From positions 207,060 through 271,059 of the forward strand of contig JAIUMI010000002.1 in the NCBI GenBank assembly GCA_022565665.1: DNA of 64,000 nt, written 5' to 3'. Positions 36,681-46,636 of this stretch are shown here, piece by piece. The DNA is from Glycocaulis sp. (lineage in GTDB: Bacteria; Pseudomonadota; Alphaproteobacteria; Caulobacterales; Maricaulaceae). The notes beneath the pieces were generated by a model. That model saw only the letters and a program-made list of their open reading frames with translations. It did no database searches and was not told the DNA's origin. The stretch's first letter is position 1; each line of letters opens with the position of its first letter. Made by a program: the position numbers and the translations under genes.

Positions 36681-36782
36681 GGGCAACTACCTCGTTTCCG
36701 TGCAGGACGGGCCGGGATTGAACCGGGACGCCCGTGGAAAGGGGGCGGGTGATACGCGCAGAAGCGCGCGCTGGCAAGCCGC

Positions 36783-37244
36783 TCAACCGCGCACCACCAT
36801 GATGGCACCGGCGACCAGCAAGGCAACACCGGCCAGACGCACCAGATTGGCCGGGCGCACATCAAGGCCCAGAAGACCGAAATGGTCCATGGCCAGCGCC
36901 GCGATCAGCTGGGCGGCGATCAGCACTGAGAAGAAGGCACCCACACCGATCTTCGGTGTTGCCCAGGCGGCTGTCGTCACGAACAGCGCGCCGAGCGCCC
37001 CGCCTGCGATCCACAGATGGGGCGGAACGGCGGCGAGGGTCTCGCGGCCCGGAAGGCCGTTCCTCAGAGCCAGCACGCTCACCACGCTCAGCATGATCAG
37101 TGCCCCGGCGCCGAAATTCACCAGCGCCGCGCGGAAGGGCGATTGCAGCAGCGCTGCAAGCTGGGCGTTGAAGGCGGGCTGCGTTGCCACCGCCGCACCA
37201 GCAATGACGGCCATGAGAATCGGGAAGGCAATGGCGGCGTTCAT
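36783..37244 (-). CDS. DMT superfamily YdcZ-like (DUF606) membrane protein
   Basis: 153-aa protein with five hydrophobic segments, typical of the short YdcZ/DUF606 subfamily of drug/metabolite transporters. Landmarks are AAVATQPAFNAQLAALLQSP near the start and KIGVGAFFSVLIAAQL in the middle. Substrate unknown. The ATG at 37244 has AAGGAAACC upstream; nine codons of extension are possible. It is on the same strand as infB and rbfA but lies after an infB terminator, so it looks like an insertion into the operon. Confidence 0.85.
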   Translation of the reverse strand: MNAAIAFPILMAVIAGAAVATQPAFNAQLAALLQSPFRAALVNFGAGALIMLSVVSVLALRNGLPGRETLAAVPPHLWIAGGALGALFVTTAAWATPKIGVGAFFSVLIAAQLIAALAMDHFGLLGLDVRPANLVRLAGVALLVAGAIMVVRG

Positions 37245-37334
37245 GCGGTTTCCTTGCAATTTGCCAGTCATGCTTCAACCCTGCCGGGCGGGCCGGCGTT
37301 CCATGACCCTTTGCGCCCTCCGGCCGCAAGCGAA

Positions 37335-37362
37335 AGACCCCGGCCGTTGCCGGCCGGGGTCT
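37335..37362 (-). terminator. terminator-like hairpin after infB
   Basis: 11-bp perfect stem AGACCCCGGCC / GGCCGGGGTCT with a 6-nt loop, followed on the minus strand by TTTCGC. The T-run is short, so termination may be partial, which would leave some readthrough to rbfA-truB-rpsO-pnp. Confidence 0.65.
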
Positions 37363-37389
37363 GTTGGTCTGCACTCAGACTGTTGCCCG

Positions 37390-39957
37390 TCAGAGCTTGC
37401 GCTCGATCTCCTCAACGGTGAAGCACTCGATCAGGTCGCCCTTCTGCAGGTCATGATAGCCGACAAAGCCCATGCCGCATTCGGTACCGGCGCGCACCTC
37501 ATTGACCTCGTCCTTGAAGCGCTTGAGCGTGGAGAGCTCGCCTTCATGGATGACGGTATCGTTGCGCAAGAGGCGCACACCGCAACCGCGGCGCACCACG
37601 CCCTCGGTCACGCGGCAACCGGCCACCTTGCCCAGCTTGGTGATGTTGAAGACTTCGAGGATCTCCGCATAGCCGATGAAGGTTTCGCGTTTCTCCGGCG
37701 CCAGAAGGCCTTCCAGCGTCTTCTTCACGTCATCGATCACGTCATAGATGATCGAGTAGTACCGGATCTCGACCTTTTCGGCCTCGGCAAGGTCGCGCGC
37801 CTGCTTGTTGGCACGGACATTGAAGGCGAAGATCGGCGCGCCGGAGGCTTTGGCCAGCTGCACATCAGCTTCGGACACACCGCCCGGTGCAGAGTGGATA
37901 ACGCGGGCGCGCACTTCCTCATTGCCCGCCTTTTCCAGCGCCATGGTCAGCGCCTCCGCAGAGCCCTGAACATCGGCCTTGATGAGGATGGGCAGCTCCT
38001 GCACCTCGCTCTGCTGCAGGCGGGCCATCATCTGTTCCAGCGAAGTGCCGCCACCACCCGTTCCGGCGCTCTTGTTGCGGCGCTGACGCACGCGGTAGTC
38101 GACGATCTCGCGGGCGCGGGCCTCGCTCTCGACAACAGAGAACGCTTCGCCGGGTTCCGGCGCACCATCCAGGCCGAGAATCTCGGCAGGCAGAGACGGG
38201 CCGGCCTCGCTCATCTGCTGGCCGCGCTCATTGGTCAGGGCGCGTACCTTGCCCCACTGCGCGCCGGCTACAACGATATCGCTGCGCTTCAGCGTGCCGC
38301 GCTTGACCAGAACGGTGGCGACCGGGCCGCGGCCCTTGTCGCCCTGGCTTTCAATGACAATGCCTTCAGCGGAGCGGTCCGGATTGGCTTTCAGCTCCAG
38401 CATTTCCGCCTGAAGGCTGATCGCCTCGGTCAGCTCTTCCAGACCCGTGCGCTGCTTGGCAGAGACCGGAACGGCCTGCACGTCACCGCCCATGGATTCC
38501 ACCACGATCTCGTGCTGGAGCAGGTTGTTTAGCACCTTGTCCGGCGTGGCATCCGGCTTGTCGATCTTGTTGATCGCCACGATGATCGGCACACCGGCCG
38601 CCTTGGCGTGATTGATCGCTTCGACCGTCTGCGGCATTACGCCGTCATCGGCGGCCACAACGAGAATGACGATATCGGTCGCCTGCGCGCCGCGGGCCCG
38701 CATGGCCGAGAAGGCCGCGTGGCCGGGCGTGTCGAGGAAGGTGATCTTGTCACCGCTCTTGAGCTGCACCTGATAGGCACCGATATGCTGGGTGATGCCA
38801 CCGGCCTCACCGCCCGCCACGTCGGTTGACCGCAGCGCATCGAGCAGCGAGGTCTTGCCGTGATCGACATGGCCCATGACCGTGACGACCGGCGGGCGCG
38901 GCTTCTTGGTGTCTTCGGGATCATCAGCGGAGATGAAGCCCTCTTCCACGTCGGAGTCGGCAACCCGCCTCACCCGGTGGCCGAACTCTTCCACGATCAA
39001 CTCGGCATCATCGGCATCAAGGAAGTCGACGGCGCGGACCATCTGGCCCTGCTTCATCAGGAATTTCACCACATCGGCGGCGCGCTCGGCCATGCGGTTG
39101 GCGAGCTCCTGCACCGTGATGCTTTCAGGGACGACGACCTCACGCGAGACCTTTTCACGGTCGCTGCCGCCTTGCGTGCGGCGCTGCTTCTCACGCTCAC
39201 GCGCACGGCGCATCGAGGCGAGCGAGCGCTGGCGGTCCTCATCATCCTCGACCAGGTTCTGAATGGTCAGACGGCCCTTGTGCCGGCGTTCACCGGCATC
39301 CTTGGAACGCGCCGGCGCAGCCTTGGCCGCAGGGGCAAGCTTCTTCTTGCCGCGTCCGTCATCCTCGTCGCCATCAGGTGCGCCCTTGGCGCGCGCATCC
39401 TTTTCAGGCGCGGCCTTGCGCTGCGGCTTGGCGGTATCGGGATCGGCCGGCACGGGAATGGCGGCCGGATCGATGACAGGCGTTTCCTCGACCGTACGGG
39501 CCTTGCGCTCCACGGCGGCCTTGCGGGCCTCCTCCTCGCGCTTGCGCTGTTCTTCGAGTGCCTTGCGGTCTTCCTCGGCCTTGCGGGCAAGCTCTTCCTC
39601 TTCCGCCTTGCGCTTGGCATCGCGTTCAGCGGCTTCGGCGCGCGCGCGGGCAATCGCGCGCTGGCGCTTGATCAGCTCTTCTTCCGACAGGCCCAGCTGC
39701 TTGGCCTTGGCGGCAAGGGCGGCACGGGCCTTGTCAGCATCGCTGACAGGCTTGCCGGACGGGCTGGCCGCCGGGGCTGCGCCCGCTGCCGGGGCACCGG
39801 GAGTGCCCGGCGCCACGCGCTTGCGCTTTTTCTCCACCACGACAGCCTTGGAGCGACCGCGCGGGAAGTTCTGCTTCACCGTGCCGGCGCCAGCCGTACG
39901 GCTGCCGAGTGTGAGGGGCTTGCGGCCCGAAGGATTGCGTTCGTCAGCGTCGCTCAT
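37390..39957 (-). CDS. infB: translation initiation factor IF-2
   Basis: 855-aa GTPase that brings fMet-tRNA to the 30S subunit. A long charged N-terminal region (about residues 1-270, Lys/Arg/Glu/Ala-rich helices) is followed by an IF-2N domain ([20 protein letters not shown]). The G domain has G1 GHVDHGKT at 362-369, DTPGHAAF (G3) and NKID (G4). Domains II-IV end with [19 protein letters not shown] 39957 begins [15 protein letters not shown]. It lies 153 bp downstream of ylxR and before the terminator-like hairpin. Confidence 0.98.
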   Translation of the reverse strand: MSDADERNPSGRKPLTLGSRTAGAGTVKQNFPRGRSKAVVVEKKRKRVAPGTPGAPAAGAAPAASPSGKPVSDADKARAALAAKAKQLGLSEEELIKRQRAIARARAEAAERDAKRKAEEEELARKAEEDRKALEEQRKREEEARKAAVERKARTVEETPVIDPAAIPVPADPDTAKPQRKAAPEKDARAKGAPDGDEDDGRGKKKLAPAAKAAPARSKDAGERRHKGRLTIQNLVEDDEDRQRSLASMRRAREREKQRRTQGGSDREKVSREVVVPESITVQELANRMAERAADVVKFLMKQGQMVRAVDFLDADDAELIVEEFGHRVRRVADSDVEEGFISADDPEDTKKPRPPVVTVMGHVDHGKTSLLDALRSTDVAGGEAGGITQHIGAYQVQLKSGDKITFLDTPGHAAFSAMRARGAQATDIVILVVAADDGVMPQTVEAINHAKAAGVPIIVAINKIDKPDATPDKVLNNLLQHEIVVESMGGDVQAVPVSAKQRTGLEELTEAISLQAEMLELKANPDRSAEGIVIESQGDKGRGPVATVLVKRGTLKRSDIVVAGAQWGKVRALTNERGQQMSEAGPSLPAEILGLDGAPEPGEAFSVVESEARAREIVDYRVRQRRNKSAGTGGGGTSLEQMMARLQQSEVQELPILIKADVQGSAEALTMALEKAGNEEVRARVIHSAPGGVSEADVQLAKASGAPIFAFNVRANKQARDLAEAEKVEIRYYSIIYDVIDDVKKTLEGLLAPEKRETFIGYAEILEVFNITKLGKVAGCRVTEGVVRRGCGVRLLRNDTVIHEGELSTLKRFKDEVNEVRAGTECGMGFVGYHDLQKGDLIECFTVEEIERKL

Positions 39958-40110
39958 AAACGTCTTTCATCGCGGCCTGTCGTCAAAGGCATTCTTGCCG
40001 GAGTGCGCCGCCACACCCTGACTGCCCTGTCCATCACCGGCTCCGGCGAAAGGCCCGCTAAACTAGCGGCCTTGCCTGCCGTTTCAACTCCCCTGGTGCC
40101 CTCGCGCGCA

Positions 40111-40755
40111 TCAGCCGCGCCCGGCACCGCTATCCCTGTCTTCGCCCGCGGGCAGAAAACCCGCCAGCTTGCCGGCCAGCACCGTGATCCGGCGCGCTTC
40201 CGGCCCCTCAGCCAGCACCAGATGCACCACGCCTGACCGTCCCAGTGCCGCGCCCAGCGTTTCCGCGTCGAAGGCCTCCAGAACCGGAAGCCCCGGGGCG
40301 GCGTTGAAGGCCAGCGCGTCTACCTTGCGCCGGCCGTCGCTTGCCCCGTCACTGGCCTCGATGCGCCAGGCCGGTCTGGCTGCCTGTGCCAGCCCCTGCC
40401 TTGCCGCATCATAGCCTATCGCGAGCCGTCCCGCGCGCCTTGCGAGCCCCAGCGTCTGCAAAATCGCTTCACGCAGCTGACGCTCGAACATGCCGGCAAG
40501 GTCTTCCGGCACCTCCACCGGGCCTTCAAACGCCCGGAAAAAAGCCTTCTTGCGCACCGCCAGCTCCACCGCCTCGCGGCTGGCGCTGACCCAGGCACCG
40601 CGTCCGGGCAGCCTTGCGGCCAGATCCGGCACGATCACCCGGTCCGGGCTCAGCGCGACCCGCAAAAGCTGGTCTTCATGGGCGGTTTCACCCGTCACCA
40701 CGCAGCGCCGTTCCCTTGGCGTCTTCATGCGGCTGGCCCTGGCGCCCCGGCTCAC
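40111..40755 (-). CDS. ylxR: YlxR/DUF448 RNA-binding protein fused to an L7Ae-like domain
   Basis: 214 aa. The N-terminal YlxR domain has RERRCVVTGETAHEDQLLRV and the family's GRGAWVSASREAVELAVRK. The second half (from about residue 95, LQTLGLARRAGRLAIGYDA) looks like the L7Ae/L30e-type RNA-binding domain often fused here in alphaproteobacteria. The GTG at 40755 overlaps the nusA stop (GTGA); an ATG ten codons later is an alternative start. Its role in ribosome assembly or RNase P is inferred from other bacteria. Confidence 0.88.
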   Translation of the reverse strand: MSRGARASRMKTPRERRCVVTGETAHEDQLLRVALSPDRVIVPDLAARLPGRGAWVSASREAVELAVRKKAFFRAFEGPVEVPEDLAGMFERQLREAILQTLGLARRAGRLAIGYDAARQGLAQAARPAWRIEASDGASDGRRKVDALAFNAAPGLPVLEAFDAETLGAALGRSGVVHLVLAEGPEARRITVLAGKLAGFLPAGEDRDSGAGRG

Positions 40756-42506
40756 TTGTCCTCGTCTTCCTCCCCGCCGGCCGTCTCGTCACCACCGGCA
40801 TTGATCAGCGTTTCGAGATCGACGCCCAGACGCTCGGCCTCGGCTTCCAGAGCGGCCAGATCGAACTCGCCGGCTTCCGCCTCAAGCTCTTCCTCGCTCA
40901 TCTCTTCCACCGGCGCAGCTTCCTCGGCAGGCGCTTCCTCAACCGGAAGGTCGTCCTCGGAAATCCAGCCTGCGGCCACCCGGGCGCGCATGATCATGCG
41001 TTCGGCATCCGCCGCATCGACATCAAAGCCGTCAAGAATGCCCGGCTCCCGTACGCGCTCGCCATCACGGGTCTCGTACCAGCCGCGCAGATCGTCCGGC
41101 GTCATGCCGGCCAGATCGTCGACCGTGAACACCTCGTGCTCGCCGAACTTGACCGCCATGGGCAGGGTTACACCGGCAATTTCCAGAACAGCGTCCTCGA
41201 CGCCCAGCTCCTTGCGGCGGGCATCCTGCTCGGCGGCCTGACGCTCGAGGAACTCCTTGGCGCGGGTCTGGATCTCTTCGGCTGTCGCATCATCAAAGCC
41301 TTCGATGATGGCAATCTCGTCCAGCTCGACAAAGGCAAGGTCTTCCACATCGGTGAAGCCTTCGGTCGCCAGCAGCTGGGCAATGACCTCGTCCACATCA
41401 AGGGCTTCCATGAAGAGGGCGGTACGCTCGGTGAACTCTTTCTGGCGGCGCTCGCTCTCTTCAACCTCGGTCAGGATGTCGATCGACCAGCCAGTAAGCT
41501 GGCTGGCAAGGCGCACATTCTGGCCGCGCCGGCCAATGGCCAGCGAGAGCTGGTCATCGGGCACAACCACCTCGATGCGCTGGTTCTCCTCATCCAGCAC
41601 GACCTTGGCGACCTCGGCCGGCTGCAGCGCATTGACGATGAAGGTCGCGGGGTCCGGATTCCACGGAATGATGTCGATCTTCTCGCCGGCAAGCTCGTTC
41701 ACCACGGCCTGCACGCGGCTGCCGCGCATACCCACGCAGGCGCCGACCGGGTCGATCGAGTTGTCATTGGAGATGACGGCGATCTTGGCCCGGCTGCCCG
41801 GATCCCGCGCCACGCGCGGGATCTCGATAATGCCTTCATAGACTTCCGGCACTTCCTGCGCGAACAGGGCGGCCATGAAATCGGGGTGCGCGCGCGACAG
41901 GAAGATCTGCGGCCCGCGCACCTCGGTGCGGACATCATAGATATAGGCGCGCACGCGGTCATTGGGCTGGAGAGCTTCGCGCGGAATGGAATCGTTGCGG
42001 CGGATAATGCCTTCGGCCTTGCCCAGATCAATGATGGCATTGCCGTACTCGACGCGCTTGACCACGCCATTGACGATCTCGCCGATGCGGTCCTTGTACT
42101 CTTCGTACTGACGCTCACGCTCGGCCTCGCGTACTTTCTGCGTGATCACCTGCTTGGCGGTCTGGGACGCGACCCGGCCGAACTCGATGGGCGGAAGCTC
42201 TTCCTCGAACACCGTGCCGATCTCGGCAGCCGGGTCGATCGTCTTCGCCTCATCCAGCGTGATCTGCTGGGAGTCGTTTTCCACCTCTTCCACCACCGTG
42301 GTGTGGCGCGTCAGGCGCATCTCGCCGGTCTTGGGGTGGATGGAGCAGCGAATATCCAGCTCGCTGCCATAGCGCGAGCGGGCCGCTTTCTGGATCGCTT
42401 CCTCGATAGCGGCGAGCACGAGCGGCTCATCAATCATCTTCTCCTGCGCAACTGCGCGGGCAATCTGCAGAAGTTCCAGCCTGTTGGCGCTGACCCCGAT
42501 GGCCAT
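40752..42506 (-). CDS. nusA: transcription termination/antitermination factor NusA
   Basis: 584-aa RNA polymerase-associated factor. N-terminal domain [20 protein letters not shown] is followed by an S1 domain ([20 protein letters not shown]) and two KH domains ([40 protein letters not shown]). Two helix-hairpin-type acidic repeats and a very acidic C-terminal extension (about the last 80 residues, Glu-rich) follow. It overlaps ylxR by 4 nt and follows rimP by 35 nt. Because it acts on terminators, it may also control the leader hairpin upstream of rimP. Confidence 0.98.
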   Translation of the reverse strand: MAIGVSANRLELLQIARAVAQEKMIDEPLVLAAIEEAIQKAARSRYGSELDIRCSIHPKTGEMRLTRHTTVVEEVENDSQQITLDEAKTIDPAAEIGTVFEEELPPIEFGRVASQTAKQVITQKVREAERERQYEEYKDRIGEIVNGVVKRVEYGNAIIDLGKAEGIIRRNDSIPREALQPNDRVRAYIYDVRTEVRGPQIFLSRAHPDFMAALFAQEVPEVYEGIIEIPRVARDPGSRAKIAVISNDNSIDPVGACVGMRGSRVQAVVNELAGEKIDIIPWNPDPATFIVNALQPAEVAKVVLDEENQRIEVVVPDDQLSLAIGRRGQNVRLASQLTGWSIDILTEVEESERRQKEFTERTALFMEALDVDEVIAQLLATEGFTDVEDLAFVELDEIAIIEGFDDATAEEIQTRAKEFLERQAAEQDARRKELGVEDAVLEIAGVTLPMAVKFGEHEVFTVDDLAGMTPDDLRGWYETRDGERVREPGILDGFDVDAADAERMIMRARVAAGWISEDDLPVEEAPAEEAAPVEEMSEEELEAEAGEFDLAALEAEAERLGVDLETLINAGGDETAGGEEDEDK

Positions 42507-42541
42507 GAGCGTAAATCCTGTTGTCTGTTGGTCTTGAAAAC

Positions 42542-43117
42542 TTAAGGGTTGGTCTTGTCGGTCGTGTCAGTCTCGTCTGCCGTGTCCGCGCCTTCGGTCC
42601 AGACCGGGGCTTCTCCGCCGCGCCCTTTCAGGGACTCGGTGATCAGCGCATCGGTCAGGATCAGCCGCGCTTCGGCTATCCATTCAAACGGCAGAAGGGC
42701 GGTTTCTTCCTCGCCCTCAAGATCGATAAGCACGTTTTCGCCTTCGATGCCGGCCAGAATGCCGCGGAAACGCTTGCGTCCCTCGACGAGGCGGTCCAGC
42801 TCGATCTTGGCTTCAAAGCCTTCCCAGCGCGCGAAATGCGCCAGCGCGGTCAGCGGCCGGTCAATACCGGGCGAGGACACCTCAAGCGTATACTCGCCGG
42901 AAATGGGATCAGCCGCTTCAAACACTTCAGACAGGGCGCGCGACAGCTTTGCGCAGTCTTCCACATCCATCGTGCCATCGGCCTTCTCGGCCATGATCTG
43001 CACGATCTGACGCTTGCCGCCCTGCACCCGGATACGCACGATCTCATAGCCCAGCGGACCGGCCAGCGGCTCGGCAAGGGCAAGGATCATTTCGTCTTGT
43101 GAGGTGCGGGTCTTCAA
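42542..43117 (-). CDS. rimP: ribosome maturation factor RimP
   Basis: About 191 aa; assists 30S assembly. Core motifs are LGYEIVRIRVQGGKRQIVQI, DCAKLSRALSEVFEAADPI and YTLEVSSPGIDRPLT. A Glu/Thr/Asp-rich C-terminal tail of about 30 residues is extra. The start is uncertain: a TTG at 43117 has GGAG 6 nt before it and gives KTRTSQDEM as the next residues, which I prefer. An ATG at 43090 is the shorter alternative, and an ATG at 43189 would read through the leader hairpin. It is the first gene of the rimP-nusA-ylxR-infB operon. Confidence 0.9.
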   Translation of the reverse strand: MKTRTSQDEMILALAEPLAGPLGYEIVRIRVQGGKRQIVQIMAEKADGTMDVEDCAKLSRALSEVFEAADPISGEYTLEVSSPGIDRPLTALAHFARWEGFEAKIELDRLVEGRKRFRGILAGIEGENVLIDLEGEEETALLPFEWIAEARLILTDALITESLKGRGGEAPVWTEGADTADETDTTDKTNP

Positions 43118-43139
43118 GCAGGGCTCCAAGCAAGCAATG

Positions 43140-43168
43140 AAAAAGGCGGCCCCCGGTAGAGAGCCGCC
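43140..43168 (-). terminator. terminator-like hairpin in the rimP leader (candidate attenuator)
   Basis: On the minus strand: stem GGCGGC, 12-nt loop, GCCGCC, then TTTTT. The stem arms are at 43145-43150 and 43163-43168, the T-run at 43140-43144. It lies between the promoter and the rimP start, not after a gene, since the neighbour thpR is divergent. Confidence 0.6.
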
Positions 43169-43206
43169 CGATAGCGCCATCCAGCGCATCGAACCTGTTG
43201 GGCGGT

Positions 43207-43235
43207 GATATACGCGCTAAGCGGCGGCGATGCAA
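43207..43235 (-). promoter_or_regulatory. sigma-70-type promoter of the rimP-nusA-infB operon
   Basis: Reading the minus strand: -35 TTGCAT (43235-43230), 17-bp spacer, -10 TATATC (43212-43207). Transcription should begin near 43200, leaving a leader of about 80 nt before the TTG start. Confidence 0.6.
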
Positions 43236-43285
43236 TGGGGCAGCACCCTTGACCCCTCACCCCGGCGCATGGCGCATTTCATGTC

Positions 43286-43828
43286 ATGGCCTTACGTGTC
43301 TTTGCCGCCCTGCCTGTGCCTGAGGAAATCGCCGAACGGGTGAGCCCGCTCCTGAAAGGCGTGCCGGGAGCCAAATGGCGTCCTGAGGAGAACTTCCACA
43401 TCACGCTCGCCTTCTATGGCGAGTGGCCGGAAGACATGATCGCGGAGCTTGATCACGAGCTGTCCCTGATCCGTATAGCGCCGTTCGAGCTGCGCCTGAA
43501 AGGCACCGGTCATTTCGGCAAGGCGAGCCCGCATGCGCTATGGCTCGGCGTAGATGGCGGGGAGCCGCTGGAGCGCCTTGCCCGCCATTGCCACCGCGCC
43601 GGGGTGAAATCCGGCATGGATATGGAAAAGCGCAACTACACGCCGCACCTGACAGTGGCCTATCTGAACATGGCCGAGATCGTGCGGGTGCAGAAATTCC
43701 AGGAGCGGCTGAATTTATGGAAGTCGGAACCCTTCCTCGCTGACCGGTTCCATCTCTATTCCAGCCATGCGCGCGGGCGCGGCCCCAATGCCTATGAGAT
43801 CGAGGCGGAATACCCGCTGATGGGGTGA
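43286..43828 (+). CDS. thpR: RNA 2',3'-cyclic phosphodiesterase (2'-5' RNA ligase family)
   Basis: 180-aa 2H phosphoesterase. The two catalytic HxTx motifs are present: HITL at about residue 38 (in ENFHITLAFYGE) and HLTV at about 125 (YTPHLTVAYLN). It opens with LRVFAALPVPEEI and ends with LYSSHARGRGPNAYEIEAEYPL, also typical. It hydrolyses 2',3'-cyclic phosphate ends of RNA in characterised homologues. It is divergent from rimP across a 168-bp gap and alone on its transcript. Confidence 0.93.
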   Translation: MALRVFAALPVPEEIAERVSPLLKGVPGAKWRPEENFHITLAFYGEWPEDMIAELDHELSLIRIAPFELRLKGTGHFGKASPHALWLGVDGGEPLERLARHCHRAGVKSGMDMEKRNYTPHLTVAYLNMAEIVRVQKFQERLNLWKSEPFLADRFHLYSSHARGRGPNAYEIEAEYPLMG

Positions 43829-43868
43829 GGCGCGCTTGGGCGTGAGCGAAAAACCTGGCCACAGGCCT

Positions 43869-43960
43869 GCAAGGGCGATCGACCGCCCGCAGCGATAGCG
43901 AGCTTTAGCTAGTGACAGTCGAGGGCTGACACCACAAATGTGGGGGAGGAGAGAAAGACA
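43869..43960 (+). repeat. dispersed repeat family B, diverged long copy
   Basis: Core GCAAGGGCGATC then GACCGCCCGC and AGCGATAGCGAGC, aligned with 10019-10053. The trailing hairpin region CACCACAAATGTGGGG corresponds to CCCCACGGATGTGGGG in the other copy. It fills the gap between two convergent genes. Confidence 0.55.
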
Positions 43961-43968
43961 ACGCGCGC

Positions 43969-44439
43969 TCACACCCGCTTAATCAGGCCCTCGACGCCCT
44001 TCTCGATCAGGTCGAGCGCATGCTCGAAGGCTTTTTCATCGCCATAATACGGGTCGGGCACGTCCTTGCCGGCCATGCCCACCGACCAGTCGAGCAGCAG
44101 CGAGACGGGCCGTTCGGGCAGGCGGCGCGCATCGCGCGCGGTGAGGAGCCATCTCTTGTGTCCGCCATCAAGGCCCACAATGTAGTTGAAACGCGCAAAA
44201 TCCTCATCGCTGACGGCCCGGGCGCGCTGGTCTGCGATGTCATAGCCGCGCCGTGCGGCAGCAGCAGCCGCACGGGCATCGGGTGCTTCCCCGGCATGCC
44301 AGTCACCGGTGCCGGCAGAATCAAACATCATCGCCTTATTGTGGCGGGCGGCCATGGTCTCGGCAACGCCTTGCGCCATGGGCGAGCGGCATATATTGCC
44401 CGTGCAGACAAACAGCACTGAAACGACACGCTGATTCAT
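43969..44439 (-). CDS. low molecular weight protein-tyrosine phosphatase
   Basis: 156 aa. The P-loop CTGNICRSP begins at Cys12 with the C-x5-R nucleophile motif, and the general acid is Asp in VPDPYYGDEKAFE near the C-terminus. Two start codons are possible; ATG 44439 is preferred since GAGGG lies 7 nt before it, whereas ATG 44445 is too close to that site. It follows acs on the minus strand (81-nt gap), but no functional link is obvious. Such enzymes act on tyrosine-phosphorylated proteins, often in envelope polysaccharide control. Confidence 0.92.
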   Translation of the reverse strand: MNQRVVSVLFVCTGNICRSPMAQGVAETMAARHNKAMMFDSAGTGDWHAGEAPDARAAAAAARRGYDIADQRARAVSDEDFARFNYIVGLDGGHKRWLLTARDARRLPERPVSLLLDWSVGMAGKDVPDPYYGDEKAFEHALDLIEKGVEGLIKRV

Positions 44440-44520
44440 CACCATTCCCTCAAGGCGTCAGGCGCCGGGCGAAGGATATCGCGCCAGACCCATCCTGGTA
44501 ACAGCGCTGTGAAAATGCGG

Positions 44521-46467
44521 TTAACCGCCCGCTTTCGCCCGTCCGGCGATCAGTTCGTCCACCACGCCGGGATCAGCCAGCGTCGAGGTGTCGCCCAGCG
44601 AGGATAGCTCATTCTCGGCGATCTTGCGCAATATGCGCCGCATGATCTTGCCTGAACGGGTCTTGGGCAGGCCGGGCGTAAACTGGATGACATCAGGGCT
44701 CGCCACCGGGCCGATTTCCTTGCGTACCTGGTCTTTCAGTGCCTTTTCCAGCGTGTCGCTGGCCTCGATGCCCGCTTTCAGCGTCACATAGCACCACACG
44801 CCCTGCCCCTTGATGTCGTGCGGATAGCCGACAACAGCGGCTTCCGCGACATCCGCGTGAAGCACTAGCGCGCTTTCGATCTCCGCGGTACCAAGCCTGT
44901 GGCCGGAAACGTTCAGCACGTCGTCTACCCGGCCGGTAATCCACCAATACCCGTCCTCATCGCGGCGCGCGCCATCGCCAGTGAAGTAATAGCCGGGATA
45001 GGTGGAAAAATACGTGTCGAAGAAGCGCTGGTCATCGCCATAGACAGTGCGCATCTGACCCGGCCACGAGCCGGTCAGCACCAGATTGCCCTCCGCCGGG
45101 CCGCTATCGGGCAGGCGCTTGCCCTCATTGTCCACCAATGCCGGCTTCACACCAAACATCGGAAAACTCGCCGAGCCGGGTTTGAGCCCGTGCGCGCCGG
45201 GCAGGGGCGTGATCAGATGGCCGCCGGTCTCGGTCTGCCACCAGGTGTCCACAACGGGGCAGCGCTTCTCACCGACCACTTCGTGATACCAGCGCCAGGC
45301 TTCGGGGTTGATCGGCTCGCCCACGGTGCCGAGCAGGCGCAATGACGAACGATCGTGCGCTGTTACCGGATCATCACCCAGCCGCATCAGGGCACGGATC
45401 GCGGTAGGCGCGGTGTAGAACACGGTAACCTGATGTTTTTCAACAACCTGCCAGAAGCGGGACGCGTCCGGCCAGGTCGGTATGCCCTCGAACATCAGGC
45501 TGGTAGCGCCGTTCGAAAGCGGGCCGTAGACGATGTAAGAATGGCCCGTCACCCAGCCGATATCGGCGGTGCACCAGAAGATGTCCTCCTCCTTCGCGTC
45601 GAAGGTGAGGGCATGGGTCATGTTGGCCCAGAGCAGATAGCCGCCGGTCGTGTGCAGCACGCCCTTGGGCTTTCCGGTGGAACCGGACGTGTAGAGGATG
45701 AAGAGCGGGTCTTCCGCGCCCATCGGCTCGGGCGGGCAGTGGGCATCCACCTGCAGGGAGAGGTCGTGATACCAGTGATCGCGCCCGTCCTCCCAGTGCA
45801 CATCGGCCCCGGTATGGCGCACGCACAGCACGGCCTTGACACCCGGCGCGGTTGTCAGCGCGGCATCGACATTGTCTTTAAGGGGCACCGCCTTGCCGCC
45901 GCGCACGCCTTGATCAGCGGTGATCACATACTCGCTCTCGCAGTCATTGATGCGCCCGGACAGGGCTTCGGGCGAGAAGCCGCCAAACACCACCGAATGC
46001 ACCGCGCCGATGCGCGTGCAGGCGAGCATCGCAAAGGCCGCCTGCGGGATCATCGGCATGTAGAGCGTGACACGGTCACCCTTCTTCACGCCGAGCTTTT
46101 TGAGCACATTGGCAAAACGGCATACATGGTCATGCAGTTGCCGGTAGGTGATCGCATGGTGATGGGCCGGGTGGTCACCCTCCCAGATCAGCGCAGGCTT
46201 GTTCGCGCGCAGCTCCAGATGCCGGTCAATGCAGTTGACCGAAACGTTGAGCACCCCGTCCTCGAACCAGCGAATGCGGAAATCGTCTTTGTCGAAGGAC
46301 ACATCGGAGATCTTTTCCGGGCGCTTTATCCAGTCCAGCCGCCCCAGCTCCTCGCGCCAGAACGCGTCGGGCTCCTTGATGGAGCGGGTATATTGCGCCT
46401 TGTAGCGCTCGGCATTCATGGACGAACCGGCAAACCCTGACGGAACCGGAATGATCTCATCGGTCAT
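44521..46467 (-). CDS. acs: acetyl-coenzyme A synthetase
   Basis: 648-aa AMP-forming ligase making acetyl-CoA from acetate. Motifs: [20 protein letters not shown] (adenylation P-loop), [32 protein letters not shown] and the acetylation-site loop [18 protein letters not shown], where the Lys can be inactivated by acetylation in homologues. ATG 46467 begins [12 protein letters not shown]; a much longer frame upstream to 46647 overlaps the divergent gene and is not real. Acetate assimilation fits with the acnA and sdh genes elsewhere in the window. Confidence 0.98.
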   Translation of the reverse strand: MTDEIIPVPSGFAGSSMNAERYKAQYTRSIKEPDAFWREELGRLDWIKRPEKISDVSFDKDDFRIRWFEDGVLNVSVNCIDRHLELRANKPALIWEGDHPAHHHAITYRQLHDHVCRFANVLKKLGVKKGDRVTLYMPMIPQAAFAMLACTRIGAVHSVVFGGFSPEALSGRINDCESEYVITADQGVRGGKAVPLKDNVDAALTTAPGVKAVLCVRHTGADVHWEDGRDHWYHDLSLQVDAHCPPEPMGAEDPLFILYTSGSTGKPKGVLHTTGGYLLWANMTHALTFDAKEEDIFWCTADIGWVTGHSYIVYGPLSNGATSLMFEGIPTWPDASRFWQVVEKHQVTVFYTAPTAIRALMRLGDDPVTAHDRSSLRLLGTVGEPINPEAWRWYHEVVGEKRCPVVDTWWQTETGGHLITPLPGAHGLKPGSASFPMFGVKPALVDNEGKRLPDSGPAEGNLVLTGSWPGQMRTVYGDDQRFFDTYFSTYPGYYFTGDGARRDEDGYWWITGRVDDVLNVSGHRLGTAEIESALVLHADVAEAAVVGYPHDIKGQGVWCYVTLKAGIEASDTLEKALKDQVRKEIGPVASPDVIQFTPGLPKTRSGKIMRRILRKIAENELSSLGDTSTLADPGVVDELIAGRAKAGG

Positions 46468-46636
46468 GGTGTTAACGCTCCCTGCCGCGCTTCCTCTGAC
46501 TGGAAGGGAGCTTGAACGAAGGGGGTGTGCGGGTGCAAGCGGGCAGGCCATCTGCGCGAACATACTTGCATGCGTGTCCGGGATCGGCTGATCTCCCTCG
46601 CAAATTCCTTCCCCTCCATCCGGGAGACATGCCGAC

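Noticed and set aside
36701-36760. tRNA-like T-arm (GGTTCAATCC) on the minus strand between rbfA and the YdcZ-like gene
   Set aside because: Only a T-loop-like stretch is present. The stem has a mismatch, no matching acceptor 5' strand lies upstream, and no CCA end follows, so it is not called as a tRNA or tRNA fragment.
36679-38532. A 617-aa plus-strand open frame opposite infB and the YdcZ-like gene
   Set aside because: Mirrors real genes on the other strand and has shadow-type composition, so it is not a gene.
44517-44528. 12-bp perfect palindrome GCGGTTAACCGC across the acs stop codon
   Set aside because: It falls in coding sequence plus stop, has no second copy, and no clear role; likely chance.
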